From contig NZ_LT962670.1 of assembly GCF_900199545.1 (NCBI RefSeq), forward strand, positions 100,100-164,099: DNA of 64,000 bases. The letters run 5' to 3'. Origin of the DNA: Raoultibacter massiliensis (lineage in GTDB: Bacteria; Actinomycetota; Coriobacteriia; Coriobacteriales; Eggerthellaceae). The position numbers were made by a program, and so were the translations under genes. Below the pieces are notes generated by a model that did not search any database, was not told where the DNA came from, and was given only the letters and a program-made list of their open reading frames with translations. Each line of letters begins with the position of its first letter. The stretch's first letter is position 1. This document shows positions 34,401 to 42,751 of the stretch, in pieces.

Positions 34401-35580
34401 GGTGCGGCATGCGACGCAGTTCATCGGAGCCCTATCGCTTCTTGACAAGGTTCAGCTTACCTACGTCGGCGACTGCTTTGCGCAAACGCACACCATCGAT
34501 ATGAAAGACGTATCCGAGACGGATCCCAAGCTGAGCATCAAGCTCGACAACGTGTTCACGGGAATCTACGATGGCGGCAGCGAAGCCGGAAACGTTGTCA
34601 AAAACGTGCAGTACTGCCTGACGAGCTATTACGTCATCAACAATTCGCCGATCGCACTCGGTCGGGGAAGCGGCATGTTTCCAAAGGTCGCCGGAGTGAC
34701 GGTTGAGGGCGGGGATGGCTCGACGTCGACGACGAAGGCGCAAATCAAAAACATCAAAGCGGTGGTGAGCGGCTCGGATTTCGGCGAAGGAAGCAAGGGC
34801 GTTTACGAATGGGCCACGCAAAGCCCCTACTCCCATGTGGGGGTTATCGTAGGCTATATGGAAGACTGCGACATGAGCGGCTGCGAGATCGTGGGAGATG
34901 CCGATGACGTTCCAACCATCAAGATGGTGTTTCAGACGACTTCGATCCGAGGATGGGGTTTGATCTTCGGCGGCGCGGAGAACAGCACCGTGTCGGATTG
35001 CGAAGTAAGCTCGATCAACCTGATAGCTACGAGGAAAAACAGCACCCAGTGGGATGGATGGGATGAAAACCCGAAGATGGGGGCTCTCGGAGGCCAGGCC
35101 ATCGATACGGAAATCACCCGATGCTCCGTGAAAAAGGCGGATATCGGCACCGACATAAAAACAAAAGAGCAAAAGGATCTTGCCATAGGAGGCCTGGTCG
35201 GCGATATATCGGGCGACGAGAGCTCATGCAGCAACGTTGTGCTCGAGTCGGTGAACTTGATAATCGCGCCCGAACAATACGATGCAAAGCGAAAACGCGA
35301 TCTGCATTTCGGTGGATTGGCGGGCAGGAGTACTGTCGCCTTCGATGACACGTGCTCGTTTAGCCAGGTTGTGCTCAAGGTGGGGGCGGTTGCCGCCTAC
35401 GATGTGGTTGCGGCTGCGAACGAGATCGTGGAGAGCGTATCGGCGATATCGGAGGAACCGGCGGCCCAAGAGCCGAAAAACGATCCCGTCGAAGACGGCG
35501 CTTCGGATGCGCCGGAGGTCGCGCCTTTGACCAGCGAGGCCGATGGCTTGACGGATGCCGAGCAGGAAGCGGCGGCGTAG
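31459..35580 (+). CDS. Giant type IV pilin-like protein (1373 residues)
   Basis: The N-terminus NRGFTLAELLLSIAIVLILA is a textbook prepilin signal: basic leader, cleavage after Gly, Phe +1, Glu +5 and a hydrophobic assembly helix. Pilins usually have 120-250 residues; this one has 1373. Beyond the helix comes a very long, beta-rich exported region. Its last third (about residues 1070-1320) has recurrent Gly-rich stretches such as GVIVGYMEDCDMSGCEIVG and GGLVGDISGDESSCSNVV, resembling GLUG-type beta-helix repeats. The end is an acidic Glu/Asp/Ala tail. It heads the pilus locus and could be a tip adhesin or a very large minor pilin. The start has only a distant GGAGA, but no other start gives the prepilin signal. 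Confidence 0.85.
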   Translation: MLGQDRNNRGFTLAELLLSIAIVLILAALVAPSIANIQRTARIAQLDSAASDIAVAAQQQMTSMKVSGTWLALFDDGGVLAGSPAATGVPSAVTDSHPVSNDLCYMTADQARSSGVLPADSIDSEVRNGDFIIEYSVSTATVFGVFYTDGKTGFFQDQPILGAATPAQTYYIDGGDSAVKRMQSARLQADPLIGYYGGTPAGATNAVALANPTIWVDEESGLLCIQDTNLSKHGEWLTSLEVLIENQKTGSTATIAFAGLQGGKYVGTYQGGAKSDSLLTYQNSGDTKLYSVGYRSPLDDPSLPADVYTFDLEMLKATGDKSLNALAEGFSYGDTVKVTATVKTGQVAYTPTSSTAYIEWPEPVSMLRVVVTDPSNGENATNGERITGTYRGPEIRQIPKSGDDQVTGFDDLKSYAEKHTIKNTSSTLTGENEEAAYQRYKGGQISFADALANLVDIEAAVGGYAPADEAGEYRYQIYELWLGVGSDAATSKKQRIGYMVDNEWKWVAAGETLSSCISGLSAGADTAGTTTLSIDPVSFSEKLGELGLENEVITIYIRTAPSIDDVRKYITGQSDPYGHDESSLGQIPKIDGELTGNLTMGSRGTEAAAQKEFRRLFENEFGCSSSDCSWALTKKSDSGQFGKNGSNFPGNAKDIRIYYAVTPAFAFNATLNAADNEVTNAALWYYSAKEKTVYSQAMVYPSRSGNPYYMASTRSSGQINADFELMTTRDYLFYRVLKFYGKTSLDGKTIALDMDLQYVPFSFQNDARVATLPYGNAINDEAGKLAKVFSQWVTNDTNPKGRDPLVLEADALLGSYHESLDYMGASLYAEYVDAGIGMMYLEFGENETTGEQVTGYSGYLTPGQGKVENLLTNDSSITSWGYYALVPSALDTGRAPKVSGNDMIISADSKTVVIKGVSYRAYQVRPRGNAAKARNLSGTLTLPALGDQTYAYTINSNFACAVEIDGNKAQNWGKSEGNSWQVRHATQFIGALSLLDKVQLTYVGDCFAQTHTIDMKDVSETDPKLSIKLDNVFTGIYDGGSEAGNVVKNVQYCLTSYYVINNSPIALGRGSGMFPKVAGVTVEGGDGSTSTTKAQIKNIKAVVSGSDFGEGSKGVYEWATQSPYSHVGVIVGYMEDCDMSGCEIVGDADDVPTIKMVFQTTSIRGWGLIFGGAENSTVSDCEVSSINLIATRKNSTQWDGWDENPKMGALGGQAIDTEITRCSVKKADIGTDIKTKEQKDLAIGGLVGDISGDESSCSNVVLESVNLIIAPEQYDAKRKRDLHFGGLAGRSTVAFDDTCSFSQVVLKVGAVAAYDVVAAANEIVESVSAISEEPAAQEPKNDPVEDGASDAPEVAPLTSEADGLTDAEQEAAA

Positions 35581-35581
35581 C

Positions 35582-36268
35582 ATGGGCGCCCGTCCGACAT
35601 CGAACATGAAATCGAGCCGAAGCGCCATGAGGGTGCGGCTTGCGTGCAAGCTGCGCGATACAACGGGCTCGTCGATTATTCTGGCGCTCGCATTCTTTAT
35701 CGTCTGCGCAGTCGTCGGTGCGATTGTGCTCACGGCAGCATCGGTGAACACGAAGGCGACCATCACGTACGAAGAAACGCAGCAGGCCGAATATACCGTA
35801 ACGAGCGCGGCCGATTTTCTAGGCGGCTGCTTGTCGGGTGCGGGAGTCGTGTGGAAGTACCCCGAAGGTTCGGAAGCCCCCGATTTCAGCGACCGTATGA
35901 GCTATGCCGATGAGGATGGGCTTATGACGGAGTTATGGGATAAATACGGAAGCAAGATTTGGGATAGCTACAAAAAGAACAGCGGGTTTCCGATAGACGA
36001 TACGTTTACGATCAGCGTAGATGGATTCGACACCGTCTATGCAAGAATCTCCTTCGATGCCGATCTCAACGTGGTGGCGCGGCTGTCGCTGGCTTCGGAA
36101 GCCGATGCCGTCGGCAATTACGACGAGCTGGTCAATGTGCAGGCGACACCCCATTTCGATAACGCAGGAAAGCTGATTGCCGTCGACTGGAACGGCTACA
36201 CCGTCGTAAAAGCCGCCTCGGCAAGCGATCCGGCTTCCGTTTCGTCGAGGGGAGGCGCAACCTCGTGA
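35582..36268 (+). CDS. PilX-like pilus-associated membrane protein
   Basis: Protein of about 228 residues with one N-terminal hydrophobic helix, SSIILALAFFIVCAVVGAIV, after a basic leader, then an exported domain. It lacks the Phe/Glu of a classical pilin, but its place as second gene in a row of pilin genes fits a PilX-type minor component. It starts one base after the giant pilin stop; ATGs at 35606 and 35627 are also possible starts because none has a good ribosome site. The C-terminal region has no recognised family. Confidence 0.65.
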   Translation: MGARPTSNMKSSRSAMRVRLACKLRDTTGSSIILALAFFIVCAVVGAIVLTAASVNTKATITYEETQQAEYTVTSAADFLGGCLSGAGVVWKYPEGSEAPDFSDRMSYADEDGLMTELWDKYGSKIWDSYKKNSGFPIDDTFTISVDGFDTVYARISFDADLNVVARLSLASEADAVGNYDELVNVQATPHFDNAGKLIAVDWNGYTVVKAASASDPASVSSRGGATS

Positions 36269-36642
36269 TGGCACGATGCGAAAAGCCGCTTCCCTCCCGT
36301 CTTCGCCGGGCGCTTTCGAGAAAGCTCTCATCGACTGCGGGCGATACGCTCGTCGAGATACTCACGGCTCTGCTCATTAGCGTCATGGCCGTTACTCTCA
36401 TGGCAACGATGGTGATGACCGCAACAAACGTTACCTCGAAAAACGACACGAGGATGGCCGCTCTGTTCGAAGCTCAAAGCTCCCTTTCCGTTCCGAGCAA
36501 GAAGGATCTGGTGAGCAGCGCGGCTCCTGCGACGATATCGGGCGGGTCGATTGATTCGATAAGCATCAAGGTCGATATCTACGGAGACGATGCGTTTTTG
36601 CGCTATGAGCTGTTCGACAACGGCATGATGGGTGGCAGATGA
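36268..36642 (+). CDS. Minor pilin (pseudopilin) with Asp at +1
   Basis: Small prepilin of 124 residues. The helix GDTLVEILTALLISVMAVTL has the pilin Gly before the cleavage point and Glu at +5, but Asp instead of Phe at +1. It overlaps the preceding stop (TGATG), which suggests coupled translation; GGGGAGG is about twelve bases upstream. The next gene overlaps its stop as well. It is probably a PilV/FimT-like minor pilin that primes fibre assembly. Confidence 0.75.
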   Translation: MARCEKPLPSRLRRALSRKLSSTAGDTLVEILTALLISVMAVTLMATMVMTATNVTSKNDTRMAALFEAQSSLSVPSKKDLVSSAAPATISGGSIDSISIKVDIYGDDAFLRYELFDNGMMGGR

Positions 36643-37238
36643 GATCGGTTCTCGACATAGCGCCCAAGCTTGTCCGCACTCTGCGCGATCGCGTGGGCGA
36701 TACGCGGGGCTTCACGTTGGCGGAGCAGCTCGTGAGCATCGTATTCCTTGGATTGCTTTGCGTCGTAATCGGCGTCGGCCTCAATGCCGCGCTCAACGCG
36801 TATCGCGTGGCGAACGAATCGACGCGCGCCAACGAACTGCTTACCCGAGCGGTTGAGGAAGTGAGCGACGAGCTTGCATTCGCTCCCTCGGTCGAGGGAT
36901 CGGATTCGAAGGATCCGATTACGATAGCGGATTGCAAATTCGTGAGCCCAACGTTAAAGAGACCGGTCGTGATCGGAAACGATCCGAACGGCGGCGGCAT
37001 TACGCTTGTTTTGCAGGAGAGGGAAACGGGCGCGGACGGAACGGTTTCCACGCCTTTTCCGCGGGTGCTCGTCGCCTCGTCGCATGGCCTGACCGTTCAG
37101 ATATCCGATGTGGCTTTTAATGTGAATAAAGACAATAATAATTATCAATATACTTGGAATTACACCATTGCAGTCACCCTGCAAGGAAGCTCCTCCGTCA
37201 TCGCTTCGACCAGCATGACGGTTGCGTGGACAGGATAA
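36639..37238 (+). CDS. Minor pilin, PilW-like
   Basis: Prepilin of 199 residues with the signal RGFTLAEQLVSIVFLGLL: Gly-Phe cleavage site and Glu at +5. The exported domain is beta-rich and has no named family. It overlaps the preceding gene by four bases (ATGA). AT-rich sequence near 37120-37160 (Asp/Asn/Tyr codons) stands out against the GC-rich locus but does not break the frame. It is probably the last of the minor pilins before the assembly ATPase. Confidence 0.8.
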   Translation: MRSVLDIAPKLVRTLRDRVGDTRGFTLAEQLVSIVFLGLLCVVIGVGLNAALNAYRVANESTRANELLTRAVEEVSDELAFAPSVEGSDSKDPITIADCKFVSPTLKRPVVIGNDPNGGGITLVLQERETGADGTVSTPFPRVLVASSHGLTVQISDVAFNVNKDNNNYQYTWNYTIAVTLQGSSSVIASTSMTVAWTG

Positions 37239-37243
37239 AGAAA

Positions 37244-38938
37244 ATGGCATACAAACGGCTTGGTGATTTACTTACCGATGCGGGGCTGATCAGCGATGAA
37301 CAGCTCGATTTGGCGCTTTCCCATCAGAAGGGAACGAACCGGCGTTTGGGCGAGGTCCTCATCGACGAGGGCATCATCACCGAAGCGCAGCTCATCGAGG
37401 CGCTTCAGATGCAGCTCGGCATCGAGTTCATCGACCTTTCCCAATACGACATCGATCCCGAGATGAGCAGGGTCATTTCGAAGAACGTTGCGCGCACGTA
37501 CAGCGTCGTGCCGGTTAAAGCTACGCCCGAAGAGGTTTTTCTGGCCATGAGCGATCCTCTCAACTTCCTTGCCATCGAAGCGGTGAAGACGGCATCGCGC
37601 AAGCGCGTGGTTCCGATGGTCGCGACCAACGATGCGATCCAGCGCGCAATCATGACGCTGTACGGCAACGAGGGCGCTGCCCGCGCCATCGAGGAAATGC
37701 GGCGAGAAGTCAAGGCCTCCGAAGACACCGCAACGTTCACCTCGTCGACGCTCGGCGACGACACCGATGCGCAAAGCGCCCCGACCGTCCGGTTGGTGAA
37801 CAGCATTATCGAGCGCGCTGCGACCGAGCGGGCAAGCGACATCCATCTCGAACCCCGCGAATCGGATATGCACGTTCGCATGCGCATCGATGGAATCATG
37901 CGCACGATTCTTACGGTGCCGAAAGAATTGCAGCAGAGCGTGATCGCCCGCCTGAAGATCATGGGAACCATGAACACGTCGGAGCGCCGCATACCGCAAG
38001 ACGGCCGCGCGAACGTGCGCATCAAGAAGCAGGACATCGACCTTCGCATATCAACGCTGCCCACGATCCACGGCGAAACCGTGGTCATCCGTCTGCTCGA
38101 CAAAGACGAGAAGCTTCTCGAGGCGGAGGGCATTGGGCTTGCGGGCGAAGATCTTGCAAAATACCGATCGCTCATCGGCGCAAGCAACGGCATGGTTCTC
38201 ATCGTGGGCCCCACCGGTTCGGGCAAGAGTTCCACCATGTACACGATGATTCGCGAGCTCAATACCGATGCGGTCAACCTCGTTACCCTCGAAGATCCCG
38301 TCGAGTACAACATCGACGGCGTGAACCAGGTGCAGATCAACGAGAAGGTGGGCATGACGTTCGCCGAGGGTCTGCGAGCGGTGCTGCGCCAGGATCCCGA
38401 TATCGTTGCGGTAGGCGAGATTCGCGATGGGGAGACTGCCGAAATCGCCATGCGATCTGCAATCACAGGTCACCTGGTGCTCTCGACGGTCCATACCTAC
38501 GACGCCGCTTCGACAATCGATCGCCTCATCGACATCGGAGTGGAGCCGTACCTCATAGCGAGCGGCGTAAGGGGCATCATTTCGCAGCGGCTGGTTCGCT
38601 GCGTATGCCCGCATTGCCGCGAGGCGTACGATCCCGACGAAGAGGAGCTCGCCTTGCTCGGCTTGACCGCCGCCTCCGATGCCAAATTCTATCGGGGTGC
38701 GGGCTGCCCTATGTGCTTCAACACCGGGTACCGTGGACGCACGGGCGTGTTCGAGATTCTCATACTGGACCGCGATTTGCGCTCCCGCATCACCGGCGGC
38801 GCGACGCGCGAGGCCCTGCAGGATGCGATTGAGGCCACCGGGCATCATCAAAACATGGATCAGGGCCTTCGACGGCTCGTGCTTGCGGGAGTGACCACCG
38901 TTGAGGAAGCACGCAAAACGATGACTGCGATGGATTAG
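37244..38938 (+). CDS. pilB: Type IV pilus assembly ATPase PilB with two MshEN motifs
   Basis: Cytoplasmic hexameric motor that drives pilus extension, 564 residues. The N-terminal domain has two copies of the c-di-GMP-binding MshEN pattern, starting RLGDLLTDAG (residues 5-28) and RLGEVLIDEG (34-57), each ending in Gln. Walker A is GPTGSGKSS near residue 322, followed by the Asp box LVTLEDPVEY, Walker B VGEIRDGETA and a His box. Zinc-type Cys pairs CVCPHC and GCPMC occur near the C-terminus. It starts five bases after the minor pilin stop; the ribosome site is weak. c-di-GMP control is known for proteins with this domain and is inferred here. Confidence 0.95.
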   Translation: MAYKRLGDLLTDAGLISDEQLDLALSHQKGTNRRLGEVLIDEGIITEAQLIEALQMQLGIEFIDLSQYDIDPEMSRVISKNVARTYSVVPVKATPEEVFLAMSDPLNFLAIEAVKTASRKRVVPMVATNDAIQRAIMTLYGNEGAARAIEEMRREVKASEDTATFTSSTLGDDTDAQSAPTVRLVNSIIERAATERASDIHLEPRESDMHVRMRIDGIMRTILTVPKELQQSVIARLKIMGTMNTSERRIPQDGRANVRIKKQDIDLRISTLPTIHGETVVIRLLDKDEKLLEAEGIGLAGEDLAKYRSLIGASNGMVLIVGPTGSGKSSTMYTMIRELNTDAVNLVTLEDPVEYNIDGVNQVQINEKVGMTFAEGLRAVLRQDPDIVAVGEIRDGETAEIAMRSAITGHLVLSTVHTYDAASTIDRLIDIGVEPYLIASGVRGIISQRLVRCVCPHCREAYDPDEEELALLGLTAASDAKFYRGAGCPMCFNTGYRGRTGVFEILILDRDLRSRITGGATREALQDAIEATGHHQNMDQGLRRLVLAGVTTVEEARKTMTAMD

Positions 38939-38945
38939 GGGCGCC

Positions 38946-39992
38946 ATGAACATCGTCGATCTTATAAGTCGGGCACATGACGTCAACGCATCCGATATCC
39001 ATCTGGTGTGCGGCCTGCCTGTAAAATTCCGCGTCGGGGGGCGCCTCGTTTCGGCAACCGAGGAGACGCTTACCCATGAAGATTGCGAGCTGCTTGCCCG
39101 CGATCTTGCCGGTGGCCGCTACGATGCCATGAAGGACATCGGCGAGCTCGACCTGGCGCGCACGATAGCGGGGGTTCGCATCCGCATCAATCTGTTTCGC
39201 GCCCAAGGAAGCGTGAGCGCTGCACTGCGCCTGCTTTCCGACGAGATTCCCGATCTTGAAACGCTCGGGTTGCCGCCTGCCGTCATGGCTTTCCCAAGCA
39301 TGCAGCGCGGCCTGATCGTGGTTACCGGCGAAACGGGCAGCGGCAAGTCGACAACGCTTGCTGCGCTGATCGATCGGATCAACCATACGAGGGCTGAAAA
39401 CATCATCACGATGGAAGACCCTATCGAGTACGTGTACAAGCCCGACCAGTCGATCGTTTCGCAGCGAGAGATCGGTCAGGATACCGAGAGCTACCACGCC
39501 GCCCTGCGCGCCGTGTTGCGCGAAGATCCCGATATCATCCTGATCGGCGAGATGCGCGATCTCGAAACCATCCAAACGGCGCTGACGGCGGCAGAAACGG
39601 GGCACCTGGTGCTTGCGACGCTGCATACGAAATCGGCGGCGGATTCGATCGACCGCATGGTAGACGTGTTTCCCGAGGGCTTGCAGCGCCAGATCCGCAT
39701 GCAGCTCTCAACGTGCCTTGTCGCCGTGCTGTCCCAACAGCTGCTCCCCCGTCGCGACGGGATGGGGCGCGCTCTTGCATGCGAGCTCATGATGGTGACT
39801 CCCGCCATCCGCAATCTCATTCGCGAAGGAAAGACGCCCCAGATCGCAAGCTCTCTTGCCACCTCGGCGGCGGCGGGAAGCGTGACGATGGACAACGCGC
39901 TCATCAACCTTTACCGCGCCCGGGCGATCAGCGCCGAGACGGCGAGGGAAAACGCCCATGACCAAGACTACATGAGGAAGAATACGCTGTAA
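38946..39992 (+). CDS. pilT: Type IV pilus retraction ATPase PilT
   Basis: Motor ATPase of 348 residues that powers pilus retraction, hence twitching or DNA pulling. Walker A GETGSGKST lies near residue 128, Walker B IGEMRDLETI near 200, and the HTKSA His box follows. The retraction signature AIRNLIREGKTPQI near residue 285 separates PilT from PilB. It lies seven bases after pilB, and its stop overlaps the pilC start. Confidence 0.95.
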   Translation: MNIVDLISRAHDVNASDIHLVCGLPVKFRVGGRLVSATEETLTHEDCELLARDLAGGRYDAMKDIGELDLARTIAGVRIRINLFRAQGSVSAALRLLSDEIPDLETLGLPPAVMAFPSMQRGLIVVTGETGSGKSTTLAALIDRINHTRAENIITMEDPIEYVYKPDQSIVSQREIGQDTESYHAALRAVLREDPDIILIGEMRDLETIQTALTAAETGHLVLATLHTKSAADSIDRMVDVFPEGLQRQIRMQLSTCLVAVLSQQLLPRRDGMGRALACELMMVTPAIRNLIREGKTPQIASSLATSAAAGSVTMDNALINLYRARAISAETARENAHDQDYMRKNTL

Positions 39993-41200
39993 TGCCGACA
40001 TTCACCTACAGAGGAGTTACCGACGGCGGCATGCCGACCACCGGCGTGGTTGAGGCGTTCGACGAGATCGGAGCCATGGAGGCGGCACGGACCCAGTGCA
40101 GGATCGTCCAGGAAGTCAAGCTCGTTCGCAAGCACAAGAACCTGCTTACCATGGACATCACGAAGCCGCGCGTAAAGCTGAAGAACCTCGCCATCATGTG
40201 CTCGCAGTTCTCGATCATTCTTGAAGCGGGCCTTCCCATCGGGCGGGCTGTGGCGCTTGTAGCCGAGCAAACCACCGATAAGTACCTCAAACGCGTGTTG
40301 GGCGATGTGGCTTCCGACGTAGCAGCGGGCCATGGATTTGCCGATAGCCTCGAGAGTAAGGGAGACAGTCTTCCGAACATGTTCATCGAGACGGTGCGCT
40401 CGGGCGAAGAAAGCGGTCATCTGCCCGAAGCGTTCTCCCGCCTGCACTCGTACTACGATAAGCGGTCGAAGGTCGCGGCAAAGGTTGCGAGCGCGCTGAC
40501 CTACCCCATATTCGTCCTCATCATCGCGGTTGTGGTTGTTGCGGTCATGATGGTCATGGTCATTCCGGCCATGACGAGCATGATCTCGTCGCTTGGTTCG
40601 GATATGCCCGCGATCACGCAGTTTCTCATCGACGCTTCGACATGGACGCAGCAGAACATCCTCTGGGTCGTCCTCGTTTTGGCGCTCGTTATCGTGGGCT
40701 GCAAGCTTTACGGTCGCACCGAAGCCGGCAAAACCCTGTATGCGGTCATCAAACTGAGGATTCCGATTTTGGGAGTCGTATCGGTGTATTCGGGTGCGGC
40801 GCAATTCGCAAATTCGATGTCCACGCTCATTGCGGCGGGACTGTCCATGCCACGCGCCGTGCAAGTTACCGCGCGCGTGCTTGACAACCATGTGCTTTCC
40901 AGCGAAGTGGGCCTGATGGAAGTGGGGCTCACCGAGGGTAAGAGTCTCGGCGAATGCATGGGGGATGCGCATCACTTCCCCCGTACGTTGATCGAAATGG
41001 CTTCGGTGGGGGAGCAGACGGGCGAGCTCGAGGAGACGCTCGAGACGGTCGGGGCGTTCTACGATTCGGAAACCCAGCGCGTGACGGATCGGGCGCTTTC
41101 TTTGCTCGAACCGGCATTGCTGGTGCTGATGGCGTTTTTTGCAGGTTTCATCGTTGTTGCGCTGTACCTGCCGATGTTCACCATGTATGCGTCGATGTAG
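39992..41200 (+). CDS. pilC: Type IV pilus inner-membrane platform protein PilC
   Basis: Polytopic platform protein of 402 residues that couples the PilB/PilT motors to pilin movement. It has two GspF/PilC cytoplasmic domains: LAIMCSQFSIILEAGLPIGRA near residue 70 is the entry to the first, and FANSMSTLIAAGLSMPRAV near 270 to the second. Three membrane helices are visible, including a long one at about residues 170-195 and the C-terminal one. It overlaps pilT by one base (TAATG). Confidence 0.95.
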   Translation: MPTFTYRGVTDGGMPTTGVVEAFDEIGAMEAARTQCRIVQEVKLVRKHKNLLTMDITKPRVKLKNLAIMCSQFSIILEAGLPIGRAVALVAEQTTDKYLKRVLGDVASDVAAGHGFADSLESKGDSLPNMFIETVRSGEESGHLPEAFSRLHSYYDKRSKVAAKVASALTYPIFVLIIAVVVVAVMMVMVIPAMTSMISSLGSDMPAITQFLIDASTWTQQNILWVVLVLALVIVGCKLYGRTEAGKTLYAVIKLRIPILGVVSVYSGAAQFANSMSTLIAAGLSMPRAVQVTARVLDNHVLSSEVGLMEVGLTEGKSLGECMGDAHHFPRTLIEMASVGEQTGELEETLETVGAFYDSETQRVTDRALSLLEPALLVLMAFFAGFIVVALYLPMFTMYASM

Positions 41201-41280
41201 CGTTGGGTCGGCTTCGGCCGATGCGGGCTCGTCGTGCAGATAGAGAGGGTCCGGTAGAAAATGCCGGGAAGAAAGACGTT

Positions 41281-41300
41281 GTTCGATCGATTGGTCGAAC
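41281..41300 (+). promoter_or_regulatory. Hairpin in leader of major pilin gene
   Basis: An 8-bp stem (41281-41288 with 41293-41300, one G-T pair) closes a GATT loop directly before the AAAGGAAG ribosome site of the pilin gene. It may stabilise or separate the pilin mRNA from upstream message. Confidence 0.4.
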
Positions 41301-41318
41301 GCAAAGAAAGGAAGTGTC

Positions 41319-41726
41319 ATGAAAGAGATGGTCAAGCGCATACGCGAGGAGAAGGGCGGCTTTACGCTCGCCGAGCTCCTCATCGTGGTGGCGATCCTGC
41401 TGGTGCTCATCGCCATCGCAGTCCCGTTGTTCACGGGAGCTCTCGGAAGGGCGGAGGCTGCTGTTGACAGCGCGAACCAGAGAGCTGCCACCTCTGAGGC
41501 GAAAGTCGACTATCAGTTGGGAAACAAGAGCGGTAGCGTAACGTACATATACTACTACGATGGAAACGGCAACGAGCTGACGGGATCCGGCCCAGATGCA
41601 AGCGGGACGGCACCCACGGGGGCTGTTTACAAGTACCAGCTGACGATCAGCAAGGGAGTGACGGATGCCGACAAAGGCGATATCAAAATCGAATACGCCG
41701 ATGGCAATGGCAAAATAACCGGTTAG
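41319..41726 (+). CDS. Major type IV pilin
   Basis: Prepilin of 135 residues, the likely main fibre subunit. KGGFTLAELLIVVAILLVLI is a canonical pilin signal with Phe +1 and Glu +5. The small globular domain is rich in Gly, Ser, Asp and Tyr (TYIYYYDGNGNEL) and has no Cys pair. AAAGGAAG precedes the ATG. Unlike its neighbours it is separated from pilC by 118 bases including a leader hairpin, which suits separate, higher expression. Confidence 0.9.
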   Translation: MKEMVKRIREEKGGFTLAELLIVVAILLVLIAIAVPLFTGALGRAEAAVDSANQRAATSEAKVDYQLGNKSGSVTYIYYYDGNGNELTGSGPDASGTAPTGAVYKYQLTISKGVTDADKGDIKIEYADGNGKITG

Positions 41727-41767
41727 CCGAAGGCTGGCTTGGCGTTTAGCACCCTACCGAAGACCGT

Positions 41768-42685
41768 ATGAGCGCATCTCTGTTTGACATAGCCCCCGCA
41801 CTCGCAGCGTATCTCTCGATACTTGCTGCGGTGCTGGGGGCTTGCATGGGGAGCTTCATGAACTGCCTGGCATGGCGGCTCGTTGCAGGAGAAAGCGTCT
41901 TGCGAGGGCGGAGCCATTGCACCGCTTGCGGCGCGCAGCTTACGGCGATCGATCTGATTCCGATCGTTTCGTGGTTTGCCCTGCGCGGAAGATGCCGACA
42001 CTGCAAGGGCAAGATCTCGCCTCGGTATGTCGTTGTGGAAATCGTCATGGCGGCTGTGTTCCTCAGCATTGCGCTCGAGTACGGGTTTACGGTGCAGGCG
42101 CTTGCCTATGCGGTGCTTGCTTGCATTCTGTGCGGTGTCACGCTCGTCGATGCCGATACGTACACGATACCCAACGGATTCGTTATAGCCGGGTTGGCAA
42201 CCTGGGCGGCTACGGTTTGGTTCATGAGTGTTCCTTCGCAGGGTTTTGGGCCGGGAACCATATTCGCGGCGCAGCTGGGCGAAGGGTTTTTGGCGGTGCT
42301 CGCAGATGGCGTTGCGGGCGGTGTGTTGCTCGGGGGTGGGATACTTGCGTTCTCGCTGTTGTTCGAACAGGTGACGAAGCGCGATTCCCTCGGCGGCGGA
42401 GATGTGAAGCTGTTGTTCGTGGCGGGGCTGTTCCTCGGCCTTCCGCTGGGATTGTTCAGTTTGCTGCTGGCCTGTTTTATCGGGTTGGCGATCGCGTTTG
42501 TTCTGAAGCTTTCCGGCGAGCCGTCGGATTCGGATGTGCATGGCGAATCCGATGACGGTTCAGGGGAGTTGGAAAGCTTCAGAACAAGGGCGATACCATT
42601 CGGACCCGCGATTGCCGCGGCGACGATGCTGACGCTTTTGATAGGGTCCCCCTGCATGGAGTGGTATGTGGGACTGCTGATGTAA
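41768..42685 (+). CDS. pilD: Prepilin peptidase (A24 family)
   Basis: Integral membrane aspartic protease that removes prepilin leaders and usually methylates the new N-terminus; 305 residues. The N-terminal cytoplasmic loop has paired Cys motifs CTAC and CRHC around residues 57-80, typical of PilD-type enzymes with methylase activity. Catalytic Asp candidates lie in LVDADTYTIPN and GGGDVKLL. About seven or eight membrane helices are visible. The insert SGEPSDSDVHGESDDGSGE before the last helix is unusual. It processes the five pilin-like proteins encoded nearby. Confidence 0.93.
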   Translation: MSASLFDIAPALAAYLSILAAVLGACMGSFMNCLAWRLVAGESVLRGRSHCTACGAQLTAIDLIPIVSWFALRGRCRHCKGKISPRYVVVEIVMAAVFLSIALEYGFTVQALAYAVLACILCGVTLVDADTYTIPNGFVIAGLATWAATVWFMSVPSQGFGPGTIFAAQLGEGFLAVLADGVAGGVLLGGGILAFSLLFEQVTKRDSLGGGDVKLLFVAGLFLGLPLGLFSLLLACFIGLAIAFVLKLSGEPSDSDVHGESDDGSGELESFRTRAIPFGPAIAAATMLTLLIGSPCMEWYVGLLM

Positions 42686-42751
42686 TGCCGACTTGCCTGC
42701 GCGGGCGCTTGCAGGCACAGGGGCTTATGCGAGAAACGGATAAACGAGCGT

